Source: Chara braunii | Lineage: Eukaryota; Streptophyta; Charophyceae; Charales; Characeae | Assembly: GCA_003427395.1 (NCBI GenBank) | Contig: BFEA01000345.1 | Span: forward strand, 1,297,907-1,361,906 | DNA length: 64,000 bases | Reading direction: 5' to 3' | Shown: positions 55,712 through 64,000 of the stretch, in pieces | Numbering within the stretch: the first letter of the stretch is position 1 | Layout of the letters: each line of letters opens with the position of its first letter | The notes under the pieces: model-generated | The model's input: only the letters and a program-made list of their open reading frames with translations | Databases searched by the model: none | Told to the model about the DNA's origin: nothing | Position numbers and translations under genes: made by a program

Positions 55712-56574
55712 ATGAGAGAGGAAGAGTTAAGTGTGCTACGGGCACAACTCGACGACCTTCTGGAGAAAGGCTGGATTCGGCCTAGCTCATCGCCATACGG
55801 TGCTCATGTTATCTTCGTCCGAAAGAAGAACAAGGATTTGCGGTTGTGCATCGATTATCGCAAGCTCAACGCGCAAACGGTCAAGAAAGCCGGCCCTCTT
55901 TCGCGCATCGTCGATCTTCTCGAATGGCTGGGTGGCGACAAGTTCTTCTCCAAGCTCGACGTCAAGTCGGGATATCACCAACTCGAGATCCTGCAGGAGG
56001 ACCGCTACAAGACCGCGTTTAAGACGCGATATGGGCATTTCGAATGGCTGGTTATGCCGTTTGGCCTTACGAATGCCCCAGCCACTTTCCAAGCGGCTAT
56101 GACAACGGAGTTCCGACACATGCTAGATCGACTCGTACTTATCCACCTCGACGACATCCTGGTGTACAGCCGGAGTTTGAACGAGCGTGTGGAACACCTG
56201 TGCACCGTTTTGGAGCAGCTACGATAAGCCAAGTACAAAACCAACCGCGACAATTGCGAATTCGCGCGGCAGGAGCTGGAGTACTTGGGACATTATGTGA
56301 CGCCGCAAGGCATCCGTCCGCTTGCAGACAAGTTCGAGGCCATCCGGGTATGGCTCGAGCCCACCAACACCACGGACGTTCGTTCATTCATGGGGTTGGC
56401 GGGCTACTATCAGCGATTCATCACCGGGTACTCAAGGATTGCTGCACCTATGACGAGATTACAATCGCCAAAGATGCCATTTGTATTCGATGACGACGCA
56501 CACCGGTCATTCCAAGCACTCAAGACGGTCATGCTCATGGCACCCGTCCTTAGCATCTACGACCCCACAATGCC
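55712..56574 (+). pseudogene. Element G reverse transcriptase
   Basis: 'MREEELSVLRAQLDDLLEKG', '[20 protein letters not shown]', 'LRLCIDYRKLNAQTVKKAGP', 'KLDVKSGYHQLEILQEDRYK', 'MPFGLTNAPATFQAAMTTEF', 'LVLIHLDDILVYSRSLNERV'. The active site is HLDD instead of YLDD. One stop at 56225-56227, then the same frame continues 'RSFMGLAGYYQRFITGYSRI'. Apart from that nonsense codon the domain is intact. Confidence 0.9.
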
Positions 56575-57142
56575 ATCGAGAGTGACAACCGACACTTCCG
56601 GTTATGGCATTGGGACAATCTTGGAACAACACGACGGCGATGACTGGCACCCTGTGGAGTATTTCAGCCACAAAGTGCCTCCCATCAATTCGCTTGATGA
56701 TGCAAGGAAGGAGCTGCTCGCATTCGTGATGGCTCTCAAGCGATGGCGGCACTTCCTTCTTGGGCGTCGTAGGTTCACATGGGTCACGGACAACAACCCA
56801 TTGACCTACTACAAGACGCGGGATACGGTGAGCTGCACGATCGGACGATGGATGTACTTCATCGACCAATTTGACTTCACATCGAAACATCTCCCCGGCC
56901 TCTCCAATCGCGCAACAGATGCACTCTCGCGAAGACCCAATCTTTGCGCTATGACACATCATGCCTTCACATTCGACGAGGAACTCCAGCGACACTTCAT
57001 CCGGGGCTATGAGTCTGATCCGGACTTCGCCACGTTGTATGCGCAGTTATCTTCGGATCACCCGCCAGCCAGCCACTATCGCATTTTCGACGGGTACTTG
57101 CTCCTTGACTCACGGGGCAAGGACTTACTATGTGTCCCATGA
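56575..57142 (+). pseudogene. Element G RNase H
   Basis: 'SRVTTDTSGYGIGTILEQHD' (Asp), 'DDARKELLAFVMALKRWRHF' (Glu), 'RFTWVTDNNPLTYYKTRDTV' (Asp), 'LPGLSNRATDALSRRPNLC'. All catalytic acids are present. Stop at 57140-57142, after which the frame continues into the integrase finger. Confidence 0.88.
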
Positions 57143-57888
57143 GATCGTCGTCTTCGGACTCGCCTTCTCGACGAGTATCATGATTTGCAACTCGCCGGCC
57201 ATTTCGGAGTCAACCGCACTATTGCACGACTTCGACAACGATTCCGATGGCCCGACCTCATTACCGATGTCACTCGGTATTGCGACTCTTGCGAAGTTTG
57301 TCGACGAAGTAAGCCCCTCAAATACAACCCCTACGGCGAGTTGCGCTCGATGCCTATCCCACGGGAACCCGGCCTCTCCATTGCCATGGATGTCACCGGA
57401 CTATTTCCCCGCGATCGCCTCGGGCACAACGACATCCTCACGGTCGTGGACCGTTTGAGTAAGTACGCGCGTTTTCTCCCTTGCAAGTACTACTCCATGG
57501 CTCCTACTCCATGGCTCCCTAGCTGGCACGCCTCTTGCACACCGGCTGGATTTGCGGCCACGATGTACCGGAAGACATAGTCAGCAACCTCGACACTCGC
57601 TTCATGTCGGCATTTTGGACTGCCCTCGTGCAGGAGTCCGGCACGAAGATGAAACCAAGTTCGGCTCGGCATCCACAGACGGACGGGCAAACGGAGCGGG
57701 CACATCAAACCGCTCAAATGATGCTTCGTACGCTCATCCGTCCGGACCAGAAAGATTGGGTTGACCGCCTCCCCGACATCGAGTTCGCCTACAACACTTC
57801 GGTGTACCCGGCGATCAGCGTGACTCCATTCGAGTTGCACCACGGTGGACGGAAAGGCCGTATCTTCGCCGACCTTCTCCTCCCATGA
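57143..57888 (+). pseudogene. Element G integrase zinc finger and core
   Basis: HHCC: 'YHDLQLAGHFGVNRTIARLR' and 'RYCDSCEVCRRSKPLKYNPY'. Core: 'LSIAMDVTGLFPRDRLGHND' (first Asp), then a 15-bp duplication at 57489-57518 (tccatggctcctac) that shifts the frame, then 'EDIVSNLDTRFMSAFWTAL' (second Asp) and 'TDGQTERAHQTAQMM' (Glu). The triad is present, but the duplication breaks the chain. Confidence 0.88.
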
Positions 57889-58563
57889 CCAGCCGACATC
57901 GACGCCGCTTGCTCTCCCGCTTCCGTCAGGAAGTACAGGGAAGTGCTGGCTCAAGCCCGCGCAAACATGCAAAAGTCTTAAGTCCGCATGCAGCAGCAAG
58001 CCAACAGGCGCCGCGTGCCATGTCCTATCCGCGCAGGTGATCTGGTTTGGGTCTCCGCGGAAGAGTTCGCACTGGAACAGGATGTTTCACACAAACTGCT
58101 TCCCAAGTGGTTTGGACCATGGCCCGTAACATCAGTCGTTGGCGATGAGCCCAATGGCCCTTCATTTGTGATCAGCATCCCCCCGCATCTGACGGTCCTT
58201 CCAGTCTTTCACGCCTCGAAGCTGGCGACATACACACCAGCTAAGAGCGACGACTTCCCGGGCCGACGATCGCAGGACCCTCCTTCTATGGATGGTCATC
58301 AGGAAGTTGACCGGGTCATCACAGATCGCAAGTACGGCACCAAGCCTCGACAGTACAAGGTTACATTCAAATCATGCGATCGCAACGACACTCGGTGGAT
58401 TTCAGGAGCAGATTTGAAAGCATCCGCACCACTGATCTACGCTCATTACGAGAAGCAAAGGTTAGCTCAGGGAACTTCACGGCATGCCCCTCCCACCCGT
58501 ACTGTGGTCCCTCCCTCAGACAACAGCTTCGCCAAGGAGGGGGGGGGGTGGCATACTGCGTAG
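57889..58563 (+). pseudogene. Element G integrase SH3-like region and chromodomain-like tail
   Basis: A 191-residue stretch from 57988: 'PIRAGDLVWVSAEEFALEQD', 'LLPKWFGPWPVTSVVGDEPN', 'PPHLTVLPVFHASKLATYT', then 'DRVITDRKYGTKPRQYKVTF' and 'DTRWISGADLKASAPLIYAH', spaced like a chromodomain. The frame reads through the polypurine tract into the first codons of the 3' LTR. Between 57889 and 57987 there is a stop. Confidence 0.84.
58532..58548 (+). other. Element G polypurine tract
   Basis: AAGGAGGGGGGGGG directly before the LTR start TGGCATACTGC. Confidence 0.9.
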
Positions 58564-59657
58564 CCACACGCCCGTCCCGCATTCTCAGCCTAAAAGCCTA
58601 GAAATAAGGGCTTACAGGCCCCGTGTTGTTTCAGCTTGAAAGACTGAAAACGAGGGCCTGCAGGCCCTATGTCGTTTCAGCCTAAAACAGGGCTTTTCCG
58701 CCCCGAGGCTTTTCAGCCCTGAGGCTTTTCAGCCTGAAACGGAGGGCCATTTTTGGCCCTCATAAAATCGACCTGCCCTAATAGTCAGGCACCAAACCAA
58801 GGTTTCAGGAACAGGCTATTTCTGGCCTGTTCCCCACGACAGCCTGAGCAGGAGCTGCAGCGCCAGCCCCTAGTTCGCCCTGCCATTGGCAAGAGCAGCC
58901 TCCTGGACTGCCTCGCCCTGCAGCTGCAGGCAGTCAGGAGGCAGGCCGAGTAGTACATAGGGAGTTCCCATGCACTTCACGGGTAGGTAGTCAGTCAGAG
59001 GTCGAGGCAGTAGTAGTCTTCAGGATTCGGCAGCAGCACTCTTGAGGAGCGTTGCAGTGGCACTTGTAGTCGTAGCAGTAGTTTTCAGCGTTGGGTGCTA
59101 GTAGAGGTAGAGGAGGTGAGAGAGAGAGATGGTTGGCGGAGGTCAGGGAGACTTACCTGTGGCGCCATAGCTCCAGCTTCATCTTCAAGGTACCTGCATC
59201 AAGGCGCCAACTTCACAGGTTAGTACCGGACAAAGGGAGAGAGAGAGAGAGAGTTCTTCTTCGTCCTCTTCTAAGTCCACCATCTCTTCTTCACCCTCTC
59301 ACTACCTGACTTCTCAGTATCCGAGAACTACGACACAGAGAGAGAGAGTTGTGACTTGAGACTTGACGACATTGGATACAGACTCGACATTGGGATTCAG
59401 ACATTTGACGAGGCACTATTTGGGCCTGTGCCGAAGACTTGGTGTTGACGACATTCCCATCTTCCCCTCTTCTTCGTCTAACCCCCCTCTTCTTCGACTG
59501 TGTATGGTTGGGGACTGGCGCATTCTTCTTGTGTGAGCGCCAGGCCCCTTCACACCATGGAGTGATAATGATGAGGTATGTTCGGGACTGCATTGCAATA
59601 TTGATTGTTTGGATCATTGGTATCTAAGTCTTCCGCTACGCTATCATTTGTACTTTG
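58549..59657 (+). repeat. Element G 3' LTR, right end lost
   Basis: Pairs with 33065-34043 but carries about 170 bp of extra GA-rich sequence at about 59225-59415 and lacks about the last 45 bp: identity ends near 59657, where element I RT begins. ACTTACCT at 59151-59158, CCATAGC at 59165-59171. Confidence 0.88.
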
Positions 59658-60420
59658 GCTCACCAGTCCTGTTTGTCCCAAAGAAAGGGGGAACACTAAG
59701 GATGTGAATTGACTATAGAGGCCTCAATGCCATCACCGTTAAGAACGCAGAGCCTCTACCCCGCATTGACGACCTATCGGATAGGGTGCAGGGGTGTAAG
59801 TACTAGAGAAAGATAGACTTAAAATCCGGCTACCATCAGATTGCCATAAGACCAGAGGACCAACACAAAATCGCATTTCAGACCAGGTACGGTCTGTACA
59901 AGTTTGTGGTGATGCCCTTTGTCCTTTGCAATGTGCCGGGTACATTCCAGCACGCCATGAATAGGATCTTCCATGACTACTTAAATAAGTTCGTTGTCGT
60001 GTACCTCGACGACATACTTATCTTTAGTAGAACTGTCGAGGAGCATGCTCAACATGTAGACAAAGTATGTTCACTCCTCTGGCAGCACAAGTATAAGATA
60101 AACTTAGAGAAATGCGAGTTCGGTCGCACTCGAATATTGTACTTGGGGCATGGAGTATCCGCGGATGGAATTAGACCCGAAGATGCAAAGGGGGCTAGCA
60201 TACGTGACTGGCCACGACCCCAGTCTGTGACTAAGGTCAAATCATTCTTGGGAATGTATGGTTATTACCGCAATTTCGTTAAGAATTATAACACGATCGC
60301 ATCTCCCTTGACTGATCTAACTCGACTTGATACACCATGGGACTGGACCGACGAGTGTGAGGCAGCTTTCAAGCGTTTGAAGCATGCTCTCACACATCAT
60401 GAGGTTCTCATGGTACCCGA
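59658..60420 (+). pseudogene. Element I reverse transcriptase, 5'-truncated
   Basis: Starts at 'GSPVLFVPKKGGTLRM' with no fingers upstream; a stop follows at about 59707, then '[20 protein letters not shown]', a stop near 59803, 'IDLKSGYHQIAIRPEDQHK', 'VVMPFVLCNVPGTFQHAMNR', 'VVVYLDDILIFSRTVEEHAQ'. YLDD intact. Connection 'VKSFLGMYGYYRNFVKNYNT'. Frameshift at about 60415-60450. Confidence 0.88.
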
Positions 60421-61121
60421 CCCGCGAAGGCCTCATTGTAGCCACTGACTCAAGCCAATACGGCATTGGCGCAGTGCTGGCTCAGCAGGAAGGGAAAAAG
60501 TCGAGGCTGGTCCAGTACATGAGCAAAAAGATGCCATCAAAGAAGTTGGCAAAGTCCACCTACGAAAGGGAACTCTATGCTCTCTGCAAAGCACTTGTCC
60601 ACTGGAGGCACTATCTGTTAGGAAGGTTCTTCTATTTGAGAACTGACCATCAAATCCTCAAGTGGATCAAGACTCGACCAGTTCTCTCCGATGCAGTCAA
60701 ACGTTGGATTCAAGTCACAGATCAGTATGACTTCAAACTAGACTATGTGAAGGGAGAGTACAACAAGCTTGCAAATGCGTTGTCTAGAAGGGCGGACTAC
60801 GAGTTTGGCTTATCTGACGACTTGACTCGATCTTTGGGGGAAGCCTACAAGGAAGATCCCATCACGATGGACATCATCAACAAACTTCAGGCCAAAGACA
60901 AGGCCACCACTGACGAGTTTGTGATGGTGGATGGGTTACTCTTTCTTGAAAAGGCAGGATTTAAAAGGTTAGTTGTTCCATCTAGGGAGATTTTGCGTAG
61001 TTTGTTTTTAGGCGAGTGTCACGACGCAACGGGACATTTCGGCTACAACGGTTTTGGTGGCCTAACATGCTGGACGATGCGAAAAATACGTACAGACCTG
61101 TCAGGTTTGTCAGTGGGATAA
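60384..61121 (+). pseudogene. Element I RNase H and start of integrase finger
   Basis: 'LIVATDSSQYGIGAVLAQQE' (Asp), 'KSTYERELYALCKALVHWRH' (Glu), 'FFYLRTDHQILKWIKTRPVL' (Asp-His), 'GEYNKLANALSRRADYEFG' (the usual VADALSRR is LANALSRR), then 'LFLGECHDATGHFGYN', the His half of the HHCC finger. The frame breaks at about 61050 before the Cys pair, which is visible in the next frame. Confidence 0.87.
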
Positions 61122-61788
61122 GCCGCGAACTCAAGCTCCGCATGGGTTACTCAAGCCTCTACCTATTCCTGCTGGCCCAGGGCAGAGTATCTCTATGGAC
61201 TTCATGGATACTCTCGTGACCAGCAATGGCAAAAGGCATATCTTCGTCATAGCAGATAGGTTTACCAAGTATGCTAGACTAATTGCCATGCCAGAGACTG
61301 CTAGGACTGACCACGTCGTCAAGTTGTTCATGGCCAAATGGGTGCGTGACTTTGGACTGCCAAAGTCCATTGTTAGTGATAGAGATGTCCGGTTTACCAG
61401 TGAGATGTGGAAGAAGGCCGCTGAACACATGGGCAGCCAGCTTCAGACGACTTCCGAAAATCATCCCGAAGCCAATGGGCAGGCTGAACAGATAAACCGA
61501 GTGGTGCAGCATCTGCTGAGGCATTATATCAAGCCCAGCCAGGATGATTGGGATGAGAAATTACCTCTCATCGCCAGTCTGTACATCAATGTTGTACATA
61601 GCACCACCGGCGTCAATCCGAATCAGCTGCATCTGGGATGGAAGCCTAGATCTGGTCTAGACTTCCTCCTGCCTGAAAACCGAACTGCTGCAACTCCTGG
61701 AACCATTGAATTTGGTGTCCAGTTTGAGAAATTGTTGCAGCTGGCTGTCGAACACCAAGAAATCTCAGCAAGCCATGATTGCTTCTGA
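61122..61788 (+). pseudogene. Element I integrase core
   Basis: A 197-residue open stretch from 61195: 'MDFMDTLVTSNGKRHIFVIA', 'SIVSDRDVRFTSEMWKKAAE', 'HPEANGQAEQINRVVQHLLR', with the D, D and E in place, ending 'PNQLHLGWKPRSGLDFLLPE'. Frameshift at about 61750 to the C-terminal region. Confidence 0.88.
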
Positions 61789-62295
61789 GAACAAGCGTCG
61801 CCGACAGTCTACATTTCAGGTAGGGGAACATGTCCGGGTCAAGGCTAGCGAGTTGGGACAGGAGTTTGGCATCTCGAGGAAGCTAATGCCACAGTATTTT
61901 GGTCCCTGGGAAGTCTTATATTTGTGGGGAATGATTTGGATGGTCCCTCGTACGTCATTCGTATCCCTGGTCACCTACGCACTTACCCTGTTTTTCACGC
62001 CTCCAAGCTTGCACCTTTCGCTGAGACAGCACAGTTCCCATCATGGAGATCTATGCTGCCCCCAACCATGGGTGGCCACATAGACGTCGACAACATTCTG
62101 GATCACAGAGAGATGCCTGTTCCCAAGCCACCTGGCAGGGGAAGACCTCCTAAACCTGCAAGGGAGTACAGAGTACATTTCAGGCATCATACTGATCCGA
62201 AGGAAGAACGATGGATTTCAAGAGAGGAACTTGTCAAGACAGCTCCTCAGATCGTGGCAGATTATAAGAAGCTGAAGGGGAAGGCACCAGCATGA
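61706..62295 (+). pseudogene. Element I integrase SH3-like region and chromodomain-like tail
   Basis: 'TFQVGEHVRVKASELGQEFG', 'LMPQYFGPWEVLYLWG', frame change at about 61925, 'GPSYVIRIPGHLRTYPVFHA', 'SMLPPTMGGHIDVDNILDHR', 'YRVHFRHHTDPKEERWISRE', 'ELVKTAPQIVADYKKLKG'. Stop at 62293-62295. Confidence 0.85.
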
Positions 62296-62320
62296 AACAT
62301 CTCAGCGGACTTTCGAAGCT

Positions 62321-62333
62321 AAGGGGGACGGAA
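62321..62333 (+). other. Element I polypurine tract
   Basis: AAGGGGGACGGAA before the LTR start TGTGAGG; same ending (GGAA|TG) as in B and H. Confidence 0.8.
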
Positions 62334-63424
62334 TGTGAGGAACGAGCCCTCAAGGGGCTCTATCAGACATCACATGATCTGAGCTAAGGCCCCCAGCAAG
62401 CCAAGTGCCCGTCCTAAGTGAAGGCGGGCCTGGATATTCATCAGAGGCAAAATTCAACATTTCCATGTGTGGGTTTTTATGCTCTTACAGCACGCCAGTT
62501 GGTTGGGTAGACACGTGAGCCTCAGTTGCGCCTGGGCACATGCACAGAAAGCAGGGCCGATACATTAAGAAGCAGACCGTCGGCCTTGACAAAAGTAGTA
62601 CTGCTGACACATCTGCCTGGGTGCCCTGCACAGATGCAGCAAACAGCCCAAGTCCGGAGACTCAGGCCGTGCCCAACTGTAAAGGACCCAGGCCCTCAAC
62701 TGTAGTCTCAGGCCTGGGCACAGGGTCTGAGGCCCAATCGGAGGCTACTGGAAGCTTCCAGCCAGGCCACACGCAGCATCCAGGAGGCTGCCACTTCCAC
62801 AAAAGGAGGAAGGCAGCATAGGCCAGGCATTCTGGCCAGTGCTGGCCATGCGGAAGTGCTGCTGCGCTCTCGCTTGATGCTGCGCTGCTGCCAAGGGCAC
62901 TGACGGGGCGCGTAGTGGTGAAGTTGGGCGCTGCAGGGCAGCAGGGCGCAGGCGGCCATAGCCGGGCTGCTGGGCGCCAGGGGGTAATGCGGGCGATCGA
63001 GTGGTCTTCAGGGAAGGAGGCTAGTGAGGGGTAATCAAGATCTGATTGAGGGTGACGAGATACGTACCTGGTGCATGAAGAGAGGTCGGCTATGGAGTTG
63101 ACAGTCATGTACATTGGTCTTCGAGAGTTGAAGTGAGCCTGTTGCATGAACCAGCTGTAGGTAGGATAGTGGGGCAGAGTAGGTTGGGCGCTGGGCGCCA
63201 GACAGAGAGGAGCGACTTTGGATTCTGTGTTGGTGTGGCCTACGGATTTGAACATTGGCTCAATACTTCATTGTATTGCTCTATATGGATGGTTTCTCGG
63301 TGCTTTGTGTAGTGTCTGCTGGGATACGACTACCTCGACATCTGTGTGATTTCGCAACATTGGTTTTCTTTATATCATTCACACTCGTATTCCTTCCATA
63401 TCGTTACCATTCATAGTCCTCGCA
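62334..63424 (+). repeat. Element I 3' LTR
   Basis: Starts TGTGAGG and ends CCTCGCA, the terminal words of the B/H LTRs in sense orientation. Shares 'cctaagtgaaggcgggcct' with the H LTR. CCATAGC at 62956-62962. No second copy here, so the right end is inferred from the end motif. ORFs inside are chance. Confidence 0.72.
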
Positions 63425-63684
63425 AAATGTTGAAAACCCAACTGATTGATCAGGCGTGCAACACTCGAAGGATGACCAAATCCGGATTATCCAAGAGAAA
63501 AGAAACAGTGCAATTTGTTGATATACTAACACGAAATCCCCCCCCCCCCAAAAAAAAAAACGAATTTACGCTGAAAACTCTGAAGAGAGAAAAAAATTCG
63601 GAATTTCCAAAAAGAAGAAAATTCGAGATTTTACAGCAAGCAGAGTTGCGATTCAGGTCGGAATAGTCCAGATTCACCCTGGCC
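63425..63684 (-). other. Element J leader, AT-rich; no gene
   Basis: Sequence between element I and the J PBS, AT-rich with a C/A run at 63540-63560. No gene. Element I seems to have landed in this leader. Confidence 0.55.
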
Positions 63685-63696
63685 GCTCCGATACCA
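63685..63696 (-). other. Element J primer-binding site
   Basis: Minus strand TGGTATCGGAGC, two bases from a TG. Confidence 0.85.
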
Positions 63697-63698
63697 AC

Positions 63699-64000
63699 TG
63701 ATGCACGCTCGTAAACAAGATGAGCAATGCAAAGGAGCAAAAGGACCAGTGAAGTGATGATGAGGACTCAGACATACACTATGAGATCAATGACATACAT
63801 TATGATATCAAAGAGACAATGCATATCCATATAATCATAAAAAGATACAACGTAGCACAACGAAAGACTCAACACACGACCTGACTCAGTGGACAGATCC
63901 GACTCGTACCATAAATCGCATTTTCCAGTGGGACTGTACACTAACTGTGTTTGCTGTTTCCTTGTTTTGGACCTTGCGGGACTTGATCCCGTGACCTGTA
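63699..64000 (-). repeat. Element J 5' LTR, partial at window edge
   Basis: Starts TGATGCACGC next to the PBS and runs off the right edge. No partner in this window. Confidence 0.65.

Larger units (their letters stand above)
33065..59657 (+). mobile_element. Element G: Ty3/gypsy element split by nested element H
   Basis: 5' LTR 33065-34043, PBS, leader 34061-34426, then H (34427-52378), leader resumes at 52379, gag from 52965, pol to 58563, PPT, 3' LTR 58549-59657. Without H it is about 8.6 kb. The family differs from B/H/I and D/E in RT (HLDD), gag and LTR. The leader repeats on each side of H match, showing one interrupted element. Confidence 0.92.
59658..63424 (+). mobile_element. Element I: 5'-truncated Ty3/gypsy element
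   Basis: Begins inside RT, continues through RNase H and integrase to a PPT and a full 3' LTR (62334-63424). Sequence is closest to B and H (for example 'MDFMDTLVTS', 'RRSMLPPTMGG'). No PBS, gag or protease. Confidence 0.9.

Noticed and set aside
59224-59627. ORFs in 59091-59627 and 33724-33967
   Set aside because: Within the element G LTRs and conserved only as LTR DNA.

Overview
This window looks like a gene-poor, repeat-dense nuclear scaffold of a plant-lineage eukaryote. I found no cellular gene that I could support as intact. The evidence for a plant-type host is that six retrotransposon primer-binding sites have the form TGGTATC(A/G)GAG, complementary to initiator-Met tRNA and typical of plant elements; the Ty3/gypsy elements carry chromodomain-like integrase tails; and there are plant-style W-box and ACGT motif arrays. 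The style of the families (repeated SH3-like 'PVFHASKL' integrase tails, RGG-rich gag) reminds me of charophyte green algae such as Chara, but that is an impression that was not checked. Three runs of N and scattered single Ns mark it as a draft assembly.

Layout, using letters for the elements. A (minus): a broken gag at 1-1845 running off the left edge, plus an AT-rich leader. B (minus, 2751-11364): a full-length but degenerate Ty3/gypsy element with both LTRs, inserted in that leader. C (minus, about 11840-14515): an integrase end with PPT and putative 3' LTR, cut off where it meets D. D (minus, 14516 to about 22006): RGG-gag gypsy element with a shrunken 3' LTR. A short spacer (22007-22326) holds two strong inverted repeats. 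E (plus, 22327-33064): RGG-gag gypsy element whose gag is split by about 1.8 kb of foreign sequence and whose 3' LTR is cut by G. G (plus, 33065-34426 continued at 52379-59657): a different gypsy family, split in its leader by H. H (minus, 34427-52378): gypsy element related to B, itself carrying a LINE (about 39064-47150), a 170-bp organellar rps2 fragment and a U6 snRNA retropseudogene. I (plus, 59658-63424): 5'-truncated gypsy element related to B and H. J (minus, 63425 to the right edge): leader, PBS and the start of a 5' LTR.

Each gypsy element follows LTR - PBS - leader - gag - protease - reverse transcriptase - RNase H - integrase - chromodomain-like tail - PPT - LTR, and nearly every coding region is broken by stops or frameshifts. 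The best-preserved coding structure is G, where the gag stop is preceded by a correctly phased GGGAAAC heptamer and pol continues in the -1 frame. The most interesting signals are regulatory or captured: a 12-copy W-box array in the E leader, an ACGT-box array in the G leader, a U1-like ACTTACCT word repeated in sense orientation in LTRs and leaders of several families, the rps2 and U6 fragments inside H, and a recurring habit of B/H/I-type elements landing in AT-rich leaders of other elements with 4-bp duplications.
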